Shown here piece by piece: positions 18,821 through 29,252 of a stretch of DNA of 64,000 nucleotides. How positions within the stretch are numbered: position 1 is the first letter of the stretch; every line of letters starts with the position of its first letter. The translations under genes were made by a program, and so were the position numbers. Under the pieces are notes generated by a model. It was not told the DNA's origin. It made no database searches and saw only the letters and a list, made by a program, of their open reading frames with translations. Origin of the DNA: Nitzschia sp. pyKryTriq1 (taxonomy: Eukaryota; Bacillariophyta; Bacillariophyceae; Bacillariales; Bacillariaceae); contig OY101121.1 of NCBI GenBank assembly GCA_956465555.1, positions 520,722 through 584,721 of the forward strand, given 5' to 3'.

Positions 18821-21800
18821 ATGGTGAAATCCAAAGTCCGCTTCGATGGTTTGGACGTGGCCGCCATGGTCGCCCACTGGAACCGCGTCGCCCTGGGCCG
18901 GCGGGTTATCAACATTTACAACGGACCCAACGGGGACACGTACTTGTTCAAATTGGACAAACACTCGGGAGAAGCCAGCAACATGCTCTTGTTGCTCGAA
19001 AGTGGGATTCGTTTTCATTCTACCATTGAATCGTACGAAAATCCGGGCATGCCGAGTCCGTTTTGTGCCAAACTTCGCAAACATTTGCGAGGATTGCGAC
19101 TAGAAAGTGTCCAGCAATTGGGTCAGAAGGATCGAGTCATTATGTTGACGTTTGGAAGTGGAGACGCCCAACGTCACACTCTTATTTTAGAGCTCTATGC
19201 ACGAGGAAACATCTTGTTGACCAACTCGAACTATATCATTTTGTCGCTGTTGCGATCGCATGACTACCATGACAATGATGGTGCTAATAATAGCAGTGCC
19301 GGTACTGTCAAGGTGCAAGTGGGACACGCCTATCCTGTCACATACGCAACCACGTCCACAACCACTACAAGTGAGGGTGATGGTTCTTCTTGTTCTTCGA
19401 CGTTGCTGGCATCGACGACCAATCCTCTTGAATGGTACCAAATCAACCGCCCTCCTGCAGCATCAACAGAAGAACAAGAAGAAAAAGAGCAAGCTAATAA
19501 TAATAAAGGCAAGGGAGGAAAAAAGAAAAAAGGAGGTAGTGGCACCGCTGCTGCCGATGTCTATAATGAATGGCGGTCGCTACTCCTTCAATCACCATCC
19601 TCAGGAGTGGCGCACTACAGTCCTTCCCTGATCGAACACTGTCTGCTTTGTGCCGAAATCGATCCGAAAAAACTTGCACCTTCTTCCTTGGACGAGGAGG
19701 GCTGGAAGCGACTTCAAACTACCCTTCAGACGGAAGGGGAACGTATCCTGGCCAATATGGACGTTGTCGACACGAAAGGATACATTTTCTATCAACCCAA
19801 ACCCAAACAGGAGGAAGATACGGACGATGATGAAAAGAAGAAAGACGACGCCAAAAAGATGAAGACAGTACTATCGGCCTATGAGGACAAGCTCTTGCTC
19901 GAATTTCAACCGCACATTTTGAAGCAACACGAGGGTATGCTCCAACTCGAATTCGATACGTTTGATCGTGCCGTCGATGCCTTTTTCGCCAATATTGAAA
20001 GCCAGAAAAGGCTGTTGCGGGCCGAAACCCAACAAGCCCAAGCCGCACAACGATTGGACAAGGTCAAGAGGAACCAAGACCAGCGAGTGGAATTACTATT
20101 GGAACAGCAGGAATTGCTGAAGCAACAAGCGCAACTTGTGGAAACGCATGCCGACATGATCGATAAGGCAATTCAAGTCGTCAATTCGGCGTTGGATAGT
20201 GGCATGGACTGGGATCAATTAGAAGATTTGGTACAGATGGAACAAACCCAAAATCAGAATCCGGTCGCTCTGTTGATCCACCGTTTGGAGCTGGAACACG
20301 ACGCCATGGTCCTCCGACTCGACAAAATTGATTATATCGAAGACGAAGACCATTCCAAAGAACCTTCCAAAACGATGGATGTTACCATCGACTTGAATGA
20401 GACAGCATTTGGAAATGCCAGTACGATGTTTGCCAAATACCGTGCCATGAAGGAAAAGGGTAAAAAGACGATCGAATCCAGTGCCAAGGCTCTTCAAGCC
20501 GCAGAAGAATCCGCCCTGAAACAACTTGCCGATGCCCAAAAACGAAAGAGCCATTTGACCAATGCACTCCAAACCAAGCGAAAGCCATTGTGGTTTGAGA
20601 AATTCAATTGGTTCATCACGTCCGACAATTATTTGGTGATCGCGGGAAGAGACGCTCAACAAAATGAGGTCATTGTGAAACGTTATTTGCGTCCTGGTGA
20701 TGCCTATCTACACGCCGATGTCCACGGGGCGGCATCTTGTATTTTGAGAGCCAAACGTAGACGGACCGGCGGCGTGGACGGCGGCAAGACCCAAACATTG
20801 CCTCTTTCGGAACAAGCCCTACGGGAAGCCGGAAACTTTACCATTTGTCAGTCTTCCGCATGGTCGTCACGGATGGTCACTAGTGCGTGGTGGGTCGAAC
20901 CCCATCAAGTCAGCAAAACGGCACCAACAGGAGAATATTTGACGGTCGGATCCTTCATGATTCGCGGCAAGAAGAACTACTTGCCCCCTTCGCAGCTAGA
21001 AATGGGTCTTGCAGTCTTGTTTCGATTGGGAGACGATGAAGCAATTGCTCGGCATAAAAACGAGCGACGAGACTTTGCATTGATGCAAATGGAAGCAGAG
21101 GACGAGGAAGCTCCCGACCTAACTACAGAATCACAGGTGTCCAAAATTTCTCCAAATCCAAAGGTTGATGATGCGGTCACCGTACAGCCCGTATCCACCA
21201 ACGAGGGGGGCAAAAGCGATATAAACCATGGGCAAAAACAAGGACTTTCTGCTATCACCGACCGGGTACCCGAAGAACCGGATGAGCCTTTGGACGAAGA
21301 GAACAGTGACGGCAACGACGATGAGGAGTCTGAGGACGAGGGGTCTGCCATGGGAGATTCTTCGAACAAAGACGACGGGGTATCCGTGACTTCGTCGAAC
21401 AAGTCCAAGTCCAAGAAGGGCCTTTCTATTCGAGAACGCAAACTTATCAAGAAATTTGGTTCCTTGGAAGCCGCTCAAGCTGCTGAAGAGGAACGACTTA
21501 AATCTGAGCCCAACAACAACGCCAAGTCGAAGGGAAACAATGCTGATGCGAACAATGACTCCGCAGCCCCCAAACGAGGAAAAAAGACAAAAATGAAGCG
21601 GGCGGCGAAGAAATATGCTGACCAAGATGAGGAAGACAGAGAGCTGGCCCTGTTGGCTCTCTATGCGGGAGAAAAAGACAAAAAGAAAGAGAAGAAAACG
21701 GGACCAGAGATCAATGAGACCGCAAAGGAGGCGGCAGCGCAAACAATTGCCATCTTGAAAAAGGACCCATCGCTTGTTGCAGAGCAATTAGCAGTGCCGG

Positions 21801-22519
21801 TGAAAGAGGCGCTCGCTAAATGTGTTATGGTCCAGTCCGATGGATCCGAGGATACGCCCGTGGTACGCTGGGACAAGTTCGATGCCGATGTCTTGGAGCA
21901 ACTGCAAAGTTTGGAGCTCCAGGAGCAACAAGTTGCAGCAGCGAAACGGTTGGCAATCTTGAAAGAATCAACTCGTATCGACAATTTCTCTGCGAGTTTG
22001 GCAGGCATTATCCGCACCATCCGCAAGTATGGCCACGAAGGTCTAGAAACTGAGGTGGTGAAGAAACCCGGTCAAGAAGCCCGTCGAAAGACCAAGGCAG
22101 AGAAAGAGAACGAAAAAGAATCCTGGAAGCAAACACTTGCCGAAGAAGGAGTAGTTGATGAGGATCTGGAGGATGACGCCGTTGACGACACTATCGAACT
22201 TGGGAAGTTGACTGGGAAGCCGCATGCGGATGATTTGATCCTATTTGCTGTTCCCGTGTGCGCCCCCTATCAGACACTATCTCACTACACATATCGAGTG
22301 AAATTGACTCCAGGGAACCAGAAGAGAGGAAAGGCTTCCAAAGCTTGCATTGAAATTTTCCTCAAGGACGGACAGAAAACGGCCTTATCAGAGAGAAGCA
22401 AAGAGCTGATCAAGAAAGTTGCCGATACGGAATGGGTCCACGCGATAAGCGGAGATGTCAAGATTTCAGCAGCGGGTGCCAGCAAAATGAAAAATAAGGC
22501 AAATAAGAAGAAGAAGTAG
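18821..22519 (+). CDS. NEMF/Rqc2 (Tae2), ribosome-associated quality-control factor
   Basis: This single-exon gene encodes 1,232 residues, near the usual 1,000-1,100 of the family. Rqc2/NEMF binds stalled 60S subunits carrying peptidyl-tRNA, recruits the Ltn1/Listerin ligase and adds C-terminal tails to the nascent chain. The NFACT-N domain starts at residue 1 (KVRFDGLDVAAMVAHWN) and contains the conserved QKDRVIMLTFG segment with the Asp104-Arg105 pair needed for tailing in homologues. A long coiled coil follows (about 400-580), then NFACT-R from about residue 588 (KPLWFEKFNWFITSDNYLVI, with HADVHGAAS), an acidic/basic linker, and the NFACT-C domain (about 1120-1232) with VPVCAPYQTLSHYTYRVKL and a Lys-rich end. 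It converges with WDR6, 42 bp apart. Confidence 0.93.
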   Translation: MVKSKVRFDGLDVAAMVAHWNRVALGRRVINIYNGPNGDTYLFKLDKHSGEASNMLLLLESGIRFHSTIESYENPGMPSPFCAKLRKHLRGLRLESVQQLGQKDRVIMLTFGSGDAQRHTLILELYARGNILLTNSNYIILSLLRSHDYHDNDGANNSSAGTVKVQVGHAYPVTYATTSTTTTSEGDGSSCSSTLLASTTNPLEWYQINRPPAASTEEQEEKEQANNNKGKGGKKKKGGSGTAAADVYNEWRSLLLQSPSSGVAHYSPSLIEHCLLCAEIDPKKLAPSSLDEEGWKRLQTTLQTEGERILANMDVVDTKGYIFYQPKPKQEEDTDDDEKKKDDAKKMKTVLSAYEDKLLLEFQPHILKQHEGMLQLEFDTFDRAVDAFFANIESQKRLLRAETQQAQAAQRLDKVKRNQDQRVELLLEQQELLKQQAQLVETHADMIDKAIQVVNSALDSGMDWDQLEDLVQMEQTQNQNPVALLIHRLELEHDAMVLRLDKIDYIEDEDHSKEPSKTMDVTIDLNETAFGNASTMFAKYRAMKEKGKKTIESSAKALQAAEESALKQLADAQKRKSHLTNALQTKRKPLWFEKFNWFITSDNYLVIAGRDAQQNEVIVKRYLRPGDAYLHADVHGAASCILRAKRRRTGGVDGGKTQTLPLSEQALREAGNFTICQSSAWSSRMVTSAWWVEPHQVSKTAPTGEYLTVGSFMIRGKKNYLPPSQLEMGLAVLFRLGDDEAIARHKNERRDFALMQMEAEDEEAPDLTTESQVSKISPNPKVDDAVTVQPVSTNEGGKSDINHGQKQGLSAITDRVPEEPDEPLDEENSDGNDDEESEDEGSAMGDSSNKDDGVSVTSSNKSKSKKGLSIRERKLIKKFGSLEAAQAAEEERLKSEPNNNAKSKGNNADANNDSAAPKRGKKTKMKRAAKKYADQDEEDRELALLALYAGEKDKKKEKKTGPEINETAKEAAAQTIAILKKDPSLVAEQLAVPVKEALAKCVMVQSDGSEDTPVVRWDKFDADVLEQLQSLELQEQQVAAAKRLAILKESTRIDNFSASLAGIIRTIRKYGHEGLETEVVKKPGQEARRKTKAEKENEKESWKQTLAEEGVVDEDLEDDAVDDTIELGKLTGKPHADDLILFAVPVCAPYQTLSHYTYRVKLTPGNQKRGKASKACIEIFLKDGQKTALSERSKELIKKVADTEWVHAISGDVKISAAGASKMKNKANKKKK

Positions 22520-22561
22520 GCCAGCGGGATCAACCTATGAACAGTATCTACAGTAATGCTG

Positions 22562-25500
22562 CTAGCTAGCAATCACACAAAATAGTTCGATACCCAAACC
22601 AGCCACGGCGGCTAGAATCCCATCGCTGTGCTCTCCCACATGCGTAGCAAGAGTATTGACATCACCCACATCAACCGGTAGGTGTTTCACCACTTCCAAA
22701 CGAGGTCTATCATCGCACTGTGATTCGACCAGTCTCCAGAGGGCCAGTTGCTGTGTATAGCCAGTGCTAAGAAAATACTTGCAATTCAAATGAAATGGTC
22801 CCGAAACTCCCTTGACGGCTGAAAAGCTCGCGTCACGCACGGTACTTGTGAAATACGGTTCCACAGCGACGAGTGGAATAACGTCTGTACGAAGCTCGAG
22901 TTGAAATAGCGATACGGATTGATCGTCGCCGCCGGAAAAAATCGTCGCATGAGCTGTAGTAACGCCGGTCGTCTCGATAGATAGAGAGATAGTGTTCGTT
23001 CCCATTTGATGGGCCTGAAACGTGGCAAGCGATCTCCAAGGGCTGGAGCCAAGTTTGGACCAGTCTTTTAAAAGGCCGGTCGCTGATCCAGGGAGATCGT
23101 AGAGCTGAATATCCCCAGCAGTCGTGCCTACGGCAAGGAGGATTCGATTTTGAATGAGGCTCATGGCCAGGCACAGAATGGGCCGTGCGCTTATTTGCAC
23201 CACGAGTCCAGGTGACGGTCTAACGCTCGTATGTTCTGAAATGATGTACACATGACACTGGCCAGCGGAGTCCCCAGCTACTACCAAATGAGTCCGACCA
23301 GGCCCATCCAAGGGAATGCCCTTGGCAACATTGATACGCTGGTCTACCGTCGCGTCACTTGATGCAAATCCGTGCCCTTTACCAAGGAAGCATATACCCA
23401 CGTCATCCAATGATCGGACAGATGGACCATCCTTATTTCTAGCTGTGGCTACGAAGAACTGAAGTGCAAGCTTTCCACCTCCGACAGCAAGCAGAGCCGA
23501 TGATCTATCAATTTGACTGGTGCAAACGGTCCGAACACAGCTTTCTTGGGGTGTCAAGGCAAGGACATGCGTGAGATGCTTATCACGGCATAGTGATATT
23601 TTGGATCCGCAGTCCTCGCTTGCCGTGAAGAGAAAAGTGGCAGCTTCTTGCGTGCCGAGAGAAAAGAAACAAGCATCAAAAATTGTTTCTCCGTGAATGG
23701 AGACGCCATTCTGGAAATCCCTTATAGCCTCATGGTGTCTTGGATTCCCACTCGTTTCAATCTCTTGATGAATCATCATACTATTAGTGCCATCTTTCTG
23801 GCTCACACATACAGCCGTTTGTTGGAGACCTGTCTTTGACACGAATAAGTCATGAATTTGTTGGCGTCCACCCGTTTTGAGTTGAAAGAATTCATAGCCT
23901 GATGAAACGTCCAGCACTCGAAACGTGTTCCCGTAGTAGCCAGCCGCGATGCATGTTTCCGAGTGTAACCAAATTCTGGTGATGCCACTCATGGACCATA
24001 CTGATATCGACAAGCCTCTTTGGAGCGTCAAACCGTTCCGATACGAGTAATGTAGGCATCCATCGTTTCCCGAGGATATAATCCTATCTCCAACCAAAAC
24101 GATAGACGTCACATGCTCCTTGTGATGAACACGTGGAAGTAACGAACTGGCATCAATATTCGAAGAGCTCTTCTCTGGGAGTAATCCCGGGATCTCGAAA
24201 AGAGCAATGTTGCCTCTGCTATCTCCCACGAGCATCTGCCTATGATCATCATCATATGCACAAGTCATCGGCACGCCATTCGTATCCATATTCAACACAA
24301 TCGAAGGATATGGCATCGATGCAATCGGATAGTTTTCTTCGGGAAAGATCCAAAGAGCGACGGATCGGATGTGATAAGATACCAAAATGCGTTGTCCGGC
24401 GATCCATGTCAGGCCCTTCACTGACTTGAGAGATTGAGCAGTAAGGACGCTATGAGTTGTTTTCTCTTCGTGAGATTTTGGGCCGCATTTGATCACGACA
24501 ACATAACCTCTAGTAGTCCCGATCGCCACCCAATCCCCAAATATTTCCATGCAGCAACCATCTGTCGCTGATATACCATGATCCTCCAATAATTTCGAGA
24601 CCCACCAGGGTTCACAATGAGTCCACTCTTGAGTTTCCATGTTCAGCGTTATAAGAGATCCAGCCCTTGTGGCTACCAGAATTTTGCCGTCGTGTATCCA
24701 TTTCATCCCAACAATGACCTGAACTGGTACTTTGCGAGATTTCTTTTTTTTCTTCGTTGTTGATTCCAGACCGGATGGTAAAGTGTCTGAAACACCAACA
24801 TTATCCGTAGCGTCAGCTTTTGGTGGCCGGTCATCAGGAATTCGTATCGACTCTAGTATTTCCAACTCTCGACCTGGGATCCGCTTTGACATATTGTACT
24901 CTACGGCTGTTCCATCGGTTGCACCCACCAAGGCAATATCATGCCAAACGGCTATACTCCACAGTCCACTAGAATGTTGAATGCAAGCTAATGCTGCCCC
25001 TGACTCTGTTGACCATATTCTTGCGGTGGCATCTTCGGCCACGCTGACTACGACTTCGAAGGAAAAGGCTACGCTCCAAACACGTGAGGTGTGTCCCCAC
25101 CCCACCCATATTTCGCCACAAGAAGCCTCTGAGGACAAGCTTTTCGCGCAGGACCATAGTCGAACACTTCGATCATCAGAAGTTGACGCGATGTACTTGC
25201 CATCTTGGGAAAACTGTACAGAATGAATGACACCCGCATGTCCTTCAAGGCAGTAATTAGGAAACATGTGAGCCTCTTCCTGATCGTGAAGCGGCACAGA
25301 CCATACTTGAATTACTTGGTATGCGGTACCAGCAGCCACCCAGACACGATCGTTCTGTTGAAGCATATTCATAGACATTACCAGGCACGATGGTGATCCA
25401 GCAATCCGTCGACGGCAAGTTACTTGCAGGGAGGACGCATCATCGATTGGATACGGAGTGGCACCCCAAAGCTCAATTGTGTGCCGAGCTAGTCCCAGCA

Positions 25501-26041
25501 CAACTGTGCAAGTGCGTCCATCGAGGGAAGTTTGGCCCTTGACATCGACAAGTAGTTTGACATCCCATATCCAATCGGAAACGATTAAGTGTTGTTTCCT
25601 GATACCATCATGGTGAATATCCAACCGTCGCATCTTCGGAGCGATGCCTTCGCTGGCAGCCAGCAGAATGCTACAAAAAGCGAGTTGCTTTCCTCCATAT
25701 ACCACCGCATCCCAGCCCGTCGCTTCGAATGACGATTCTACATCGAGATCGTTTTGTTGGGTGGCGTCATCTCGGAAGGAAACGCCATGAATGGATCCAC
25801 CTTGTATTTGCGGGAAAACAAGTAGCTCATCCTTATCACGACCGCACGAGCAGTATAGATACGAACCCAAGGCCCATATTCTGACAAGCTCGAGTGTTGT
25901 TTTTATTGTGCTTGGATTTTGTCTTTTTCTGTGGAACTGGCGTATACAAACACACCTTACAGGCCCACCAGCACGTGAAGCCTTGTGCAGCCCAGGAAGT
26001 TCATCGGCGATAACATCATTGGGTATTGTAAGTTCGTCCAT
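22562..26041 (-). CDS. WDR6/Rtt10-like WD40 protein, partner of tRNA 2'-O-methyltransferase
   Basis: The single exon encodes 1,159 residues (human WDR6 about 1,120). The only in-frame ATG near the 5' end is at 26041; the frame is open further upstream without another ATG. It contains many WD40 units. The clearest are EGHAGVIHSVQFSQDGKYIA followed by SDDRSVRLWS, then WGHTSRVWSVAFSFEVVVSV with AEDATARIWS, and a C-terminal set with SGGDDQSVSLFQLEL. The H-x-SRVW/AEDATARIW block and the overall length fit WDR6 (yeast Rtt10/Trm734), which pairs with FTSJ1/Trm7 to methylate the ribose of tRNA position 34. The cytoplasmic tRNA-modification role is family inference. A 60-bp fragment resembling its AEDATAR segment lies at 28.2 kb. 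Confidence 0.85.
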   Translation of the reverse strand: MDELTIPNDVIADELPGLHKASRAGGPVRCVCIRQFHRKRQNPSTIKTTLELVRIWALGSYLYCSCGRDKDELLVFPQIQGGSIHGVSFRDDATQQNDLDVESSFEATGWDAVVYGGKQLAFCSILLAASEGIAPKMRRLDIHHDGIRKQHLIVSDWIWDVKLLVDVKGQTSLDGRTCTVVLGLARHTIELWGATPYPIDDASSLQVTCRRRIAGSPSCLVMSMNMLQQNDRVWVAAGTAYQVIQVWSVPLHDQEEAHMFPNYCLEGHAGVIHSVQFSQDGKYIASTSDDRSVRLWSCAKSLSSEASCGEIWVGWGHTSRVWSVAFSFEVVVSVAEDATARIWSTESGAALACIQHSSGLWSIAVWHDIALVGATDGTAVEYNMSKRIPGRELEILESIRIPDDRPPKADATDNVGVSDTLPSGLESTTKKKKKSRKVPVQVIVGMKWIHDGKILVATRAGSLITLNMETQEWTHCEPWWVSKLLEDHGISATDGCCMEIFGDWVAIGTTRGYVVVIKCGPKSHEEKTTHSVLTAQSLKSVKGLTWIAGQRILVSYHIRSVALWIFPEENYPIASMPYPSIVLNMDTNGVPMTCAYDDDHRQMLVGDSRGNIALFEIPGLLPEKSSSNIDASSLLPRVHHKEHVTSIVLVGDRIISSGNDGCLHYSYRNGLTLQRGLSISVWSMSGITRIWLHSETCIAAGYYGNTFRVLDVSSGYEFFQLKTGGRQQIHDLFVSKTGLQQTAVCVSQKDGTNSMMIHQEIETSGNPRHHEAIRDFQNGVSIHGETIFDACFFSLGTQEAATFLFTASEDCGSKISLCRDKHLTHVLALTPQESCVRTVCTSQIDRSSALLAVGGGKLALQFFVATARNKDGPSVRSLDDVGICFLGKGHGFASSDATVDQRINVAKGIPLDGPGRTHLVVAGDSAGQCHVYIISEHTSVRPSPGLVVQISARPILCLAMSLIQNRILLAVGTTAGDIQLYDLPGSATGLLKDWSKLGSSPWRSLATFQAHQMGTNTISLSIETTGVTTAHATIFSGGDDQSVSLFQLELRTDVIPLVAVEPYFTSTVRDASFSAVKGVSGPFHLNCKYFLSTGYTQQLALWRLVESQCDDRPRLEVVKHLPVDVGDVNTLATHVGEHSDGILAAVAGLGIELFCVIAS

Positions 26042-27129
26042 TGCATGACGATGATCGGGGAGCACAACAAATGAAAAGGGTTGCGCCACAAAGCCATACA
26101 AGTATCGGCCATGCAGTGCGGCATGTGTCCGAAAGAAGGGGAAGAGAGGAGAGGATGGTTTGTTTTTTGTGGTGGTGTAATAGTGGCGGGAGATGTTGAT
26201 TGTGGTGGTCAATCATTTGAGTCCACAACCCGGTTTGTTGTCGTCCTGTTGTTGATGTCGTCGCGTCGTCGAGAGAGGTCGTCGCTCGTCGCTCTCGGCG
26301 TGCGGACGGATGTACGCGAATTGATATGGTCATGTTAGTCACATCGGTAGCGCTCGGGTCGAATTCGGGCACCTGCCCAAATGACTGTTTCCGGACGCTT
26401 GTTTCCGACATCGAGTCTTGGGGAATAACGTGGATTCCTGCAGACTCCACCTCTCTCACGCGCGCCTTGTTCTCCGCACCTCCACGTGGAATACCTCATC
26501 TCCATAAGCTATCTACAAGTCCGTATATCCTTATGTACTTGGTCTATGACAGAGCGTGTGATCCCCGATTTGCCGTTATTTTCGAGTAAATTTCGAATTA
26601 CTGGCTCATCGGGGAAGTGCTCGCCCGTACCCTTGGTGTGGGTGGGTGGGAAAGCTTTTACTCTACTATCTATTCCACTGATCTCGATGCTCGAATTGCG
26701 ACGATTTGCAGAATTGTGAGCTCTCGGCTCGTTTGCAGATCGATCTCGAATGATCCTGCGATCATAACTTTCATGATGCCATACTTGCAATTATCCAACC
26801 TCTTTGACTAGATTTATTCGTACGTACACGTACCGGTACCAGGCCAGGTGCATCCAAACGTACCGGTAGACGTACGTACGCACGTACGTACAAGTAGGGG
26901 CGGCGGGTTGGTACGCAGTTGTCGGCCCCTCCCGCCCCCATTTTTTGCATAAAGTTCCTGGAAGCTCCAAAATTCGCGAAGTTCTGGATCGTGGCCGAGC
27001 GTCACGATCCAAAAAGTCGACGACGGACGGACGTGCTTATGGCGGGACTTACTTTAGTCTGCGTTTTTTGGTTTTCTCATCGATCATCGTCTCACAAAAT
27101 CCAAAATCCAAAACCCAATCTTCACAATC
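26042..27129. other. Divergent intergenic region between WDR6 and a membrane-protein gene
   Basis: The 1.1-kb spacer has two TACCGGTA palindromes (near 26831 and 26862) and an alternating ACGTACGTACGCACGTACGT tract at about 26872-26894. Open frames here have no recognisable content. It presumably holds both promoters. Confidence 0.4.
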
Positions 27130-27825
27130 ATGACTTTCTCTAGCAAGAAAAACTATAACCAAGTACACCAACACGATGACTTGGATGATGCACCTATCAT
27201 GGTGCATCGTCCTGTAGTGGAAGTGGTGACTGGTGATGATGACGACAGTGCCATCGATTCTGCCCGACCTTCCTCTTGCTGGAACACTAATCGTTGTGCA
27301 GGGTGCGTCGGTGCCGTGGCGGGATGTTTTACCATGGGACCGTGTGTCGCTGTTATCTGTGCGACAGGGTGTGTGTATTGTGCCAGGACCCAACACGAAA
27401 ATATGGGTGGCGACATTGCCCGAGCCTGCGGCAACATGGGCGTCCAAGCCAATATCATGATTCGCGATCTTGACGACGAGCATCATTTGTGGGAACGCAC
27501 TCGCAAAACGACAAGTCATGTTTGGAAGCGAACCAAAGAGTGGAATGACGAACATCAAATCTCTCAAAAGACCATGAATTGTCTGGTGTCCACTGTCAAG
27601 GCGGGTGTCGAATTTACCAAGGAGCACAAACTCGTGGAACGTACCGCGCAAGGAGTTGGAAATGTCCTTTCTGTGGTGGCCAAGGAAGTTGTTCATTCCT
27701 CTGATAGCAGCACAGCAGCAAACCATGTTGTGGAAGCATTTTCCGATCCAGAAATATATGCTTCCAGCGAAGGAGACATCAACAGTGGAGTCGAGGACGA
27801 GGAAATCCATGTGGAGACAAAATAA
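27130..27825 (+). CDS. Small Cys-rich membrane-associated protein, unknown
   Basis: The single exon encodes 231 residues with an ATG at 27130. An acidic N terminus is followed by a Cys/Gly/Ala-rich hydrophobic stretch (about residues 55-85: NRCAGCVGAVAGCFTMGPC, then VAVICATGCVYC) that could form a tight membrane hairpin or be palmitoylated. Residues about 115-195 are amphipathic helices with repeating HxLWERTRK / HKLVERTAQG motifs, possibly an internal duplication. The C-terminal tail is acidic. I do not recognise the family; peripheral membrane association is inference. Confidence 0.65.
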   Translation: MTFSSKKNYNQVHQHDDLDDAPIMVHRPVVEVVTGDDDDSAIDSARPSSCWNTNRCAGCVGAVAGCFTMGPCVAVICATGCVYCARTQHENMGGDIARACGNMGVQANIMIRDLDDEHHLWERTRKTTSHVWKRTKEWNDEHQISQKTMNCLVSTVKAGVEFTKEHKLVERTAQGVGNVLSVVAKEVVHSSDSSTAANHVVEAFSDPEIYASSEGDINSGVEDEEIHVETK

Positions 27826-28421
27826 TCGCCGTCAAGCTTCTCTGGCCTTGTCGTTGCGTTGGGTGATTTCCCACCATGGATGTATTTACAGCAGCAGGAG
27901 ATTTCTGCTCATCAATGCAAGGCAGGAAGTATAGTTAGATCATGAAACTAATTTTCCTCACGCTGACTATCGATACTGTAAGCTTGAAGCCATGGTATAC
28001 AATGAAAGAAATAACGAAGAAAGAATTAGTTCGACCGATAAACCACTTTCTTCCATTGTAGATATACTGACTGACTGCGACTAACTGACTAACCTACCCT
28101 TTGTTTCTTTCTTCATTTGACTTTGCTCTTCGTGCATCAAGTGTCCCATAGCCTTGCGTCATTCCAAGTCAATCGCTCCACCGACCATGCTCTTGCTGTG
28201 GCATCTTCGGCCACGTTGACAATGGCGCCGAGGAAAAGGCTCACCGAAATCAACCATGTAACCGTTCCAGTCAGTCGATTGACTGACTCCTCGTACTACT
28301 AGAGGAGAATGAATCCACGACGTCGGAATGGGTCGCCTCAACTTGGCGGCGAAAAGCAAACATACAGCAAGTAACCACTTTTCGGCCTTCCTGTTCGCAC
28401 AACGAAATCCTGTGGTTTGTC
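27826..28421. other. Intergenic region containing a WDR6-like fragment
   Basis: Apart from the WD40-like fragment described separately (about 28175-28245), nothing coding was supported between these convergent genes. Confidence 0.4.
28175..28245 (-). pseudogene. Short WDR6-like WD40 fragment
   Basis: On the minus strand this segment reads VNVAEDATARAWSVE, against VSVAEDATARIWSTE in the intact WDR6 gene (about 25005-25065). The DNA is also alike, including an exact GTGGCATCTTCGGCCACG block and the flanking AGGAAAAGGCT. The similarity covers only about 60 bp. It could be a relic of a partial duplication or a gene-conversion patch; convergence is unlikely at the DNA level. Confidence 0.55.
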
Positions 28422-29252
28422 TCAGACAGGATACGGTAGTCGATTGCTACTACTAGAAGTGGCAGGAGATGTGGTGCCAGATGGGCGGGCGCCAGATAGC
28501 TCATAGGTTTCCGATGGTTGTTGCGAAAGTTGTGAAAGCGTTGGAGACAAGGCCGCGTCTGAAGGTGCCGGGTATTGTTCGGGAATCGCTGCCGTTGGTG
28601 GAAATTGTGGTTTTCGTCGACCGCAGCAGCAGTAATCTTCTCTAGGATAGGTCGCTGCTGTCATAATTCCCAGACGACATTCCAAAAGGAAGCCAATTTG
28701 AGGATAGAGAAAGAGCAATGTTAAAACTCCATTCAGTAGAAAGCTCATCACGGGCGACGCAGGGACTTGATTGATTTGTGCCATGGCGACTTGCATATCC
28801 TGATAAAGCTGGAGTGCCAAGAAGCAAAATGCGATAAAATCAGCTGTCAACGCCAGAGCGTGTAGAGCCACCAGCGACTGCCGAAATAGGACGGCTCCAA
28901 TCTGAGACAACAAGGAAGTCGCTAGACATATCCCCAGGGGAATGGACCGCTTTCGATAGTAATCGTCCACTATTCCGGAAACCTCGTCTGAAAATGCATC
29001 ATCGTCAAAGTTGTCATAGGCCAGCTGAACAACCGAATCGCGGGATAGCAGTAGAAATGTTGCATAACCGATGAATGACGAATTTGCCCAAATTACAGCT
29101 CTTCGATAGTCGCAAAAGCATCCACAGCACTTGGATCCCAGCTTTTCCCGCAAGTACATAGGCGTCTCCTCCTCAAGCATAGTAGCTCCTGTGGTGATTT
29201 CCGGAGGGGAAAGTGTCGGAGTGGGTGATGGGATGGCGCTGGTGGCCGCCAT
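28422..29252 (-). CDS. Cys-rich four-helix membrane protein, paralogue A
   Basis: The protein has 276 residues from the ATG at 29252 (good context; the frame is open upstream only via non-ATG codons). The layout is a Pro/Thr-rich N terminus, a juxtamembrane motif SKCCGCFCDYRRAVI, four hydrophobic helices, then LFLYPQIGFLLECRLGIM, TYPREDYCCCG, and a Pro/Ser-rich cytosolic tail. The next gene on the same strand (29913-30620) has the same skeleton, so this is a tandem duplicate of a family of four-pass membrane proteins with two Cys clusters facing the same side. The clusters could be acylated or bind metal. The function is unknown. Confidence 0.75.
   Translation of the reverse strand: MAATSAIPSPTPTLSPPEITTGATMLEEETPMYLREKLGSKCCGCFCDYRRAVIWANSSFIGYATFLLLSRDSVVQLAYDNFDDDAFSDEVSGIVDDYYRKRSIPLGICLATSLLSQIGAVLFRQSLVALHALALTADFIAFCFLALQLYQDMQVAMAQINQVPASPVMSFLLNGVLTLLFLYPQIGFLLECRLGIMTAATYPREDYCCCGRRKPQFPPTAAIPEQYPAPSDAALSPTLSQLSQQPSETYELSGARPSGTTSPATSSSSNRLPYPV

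Noticed and set aside
26016-26459. 147-codon minus-strand frame overlapping the WDR6 5' end
   Set aside because: It is out of frame with WDR6, has no recognisable content and overlaps the conserved WDR6 N terminus.
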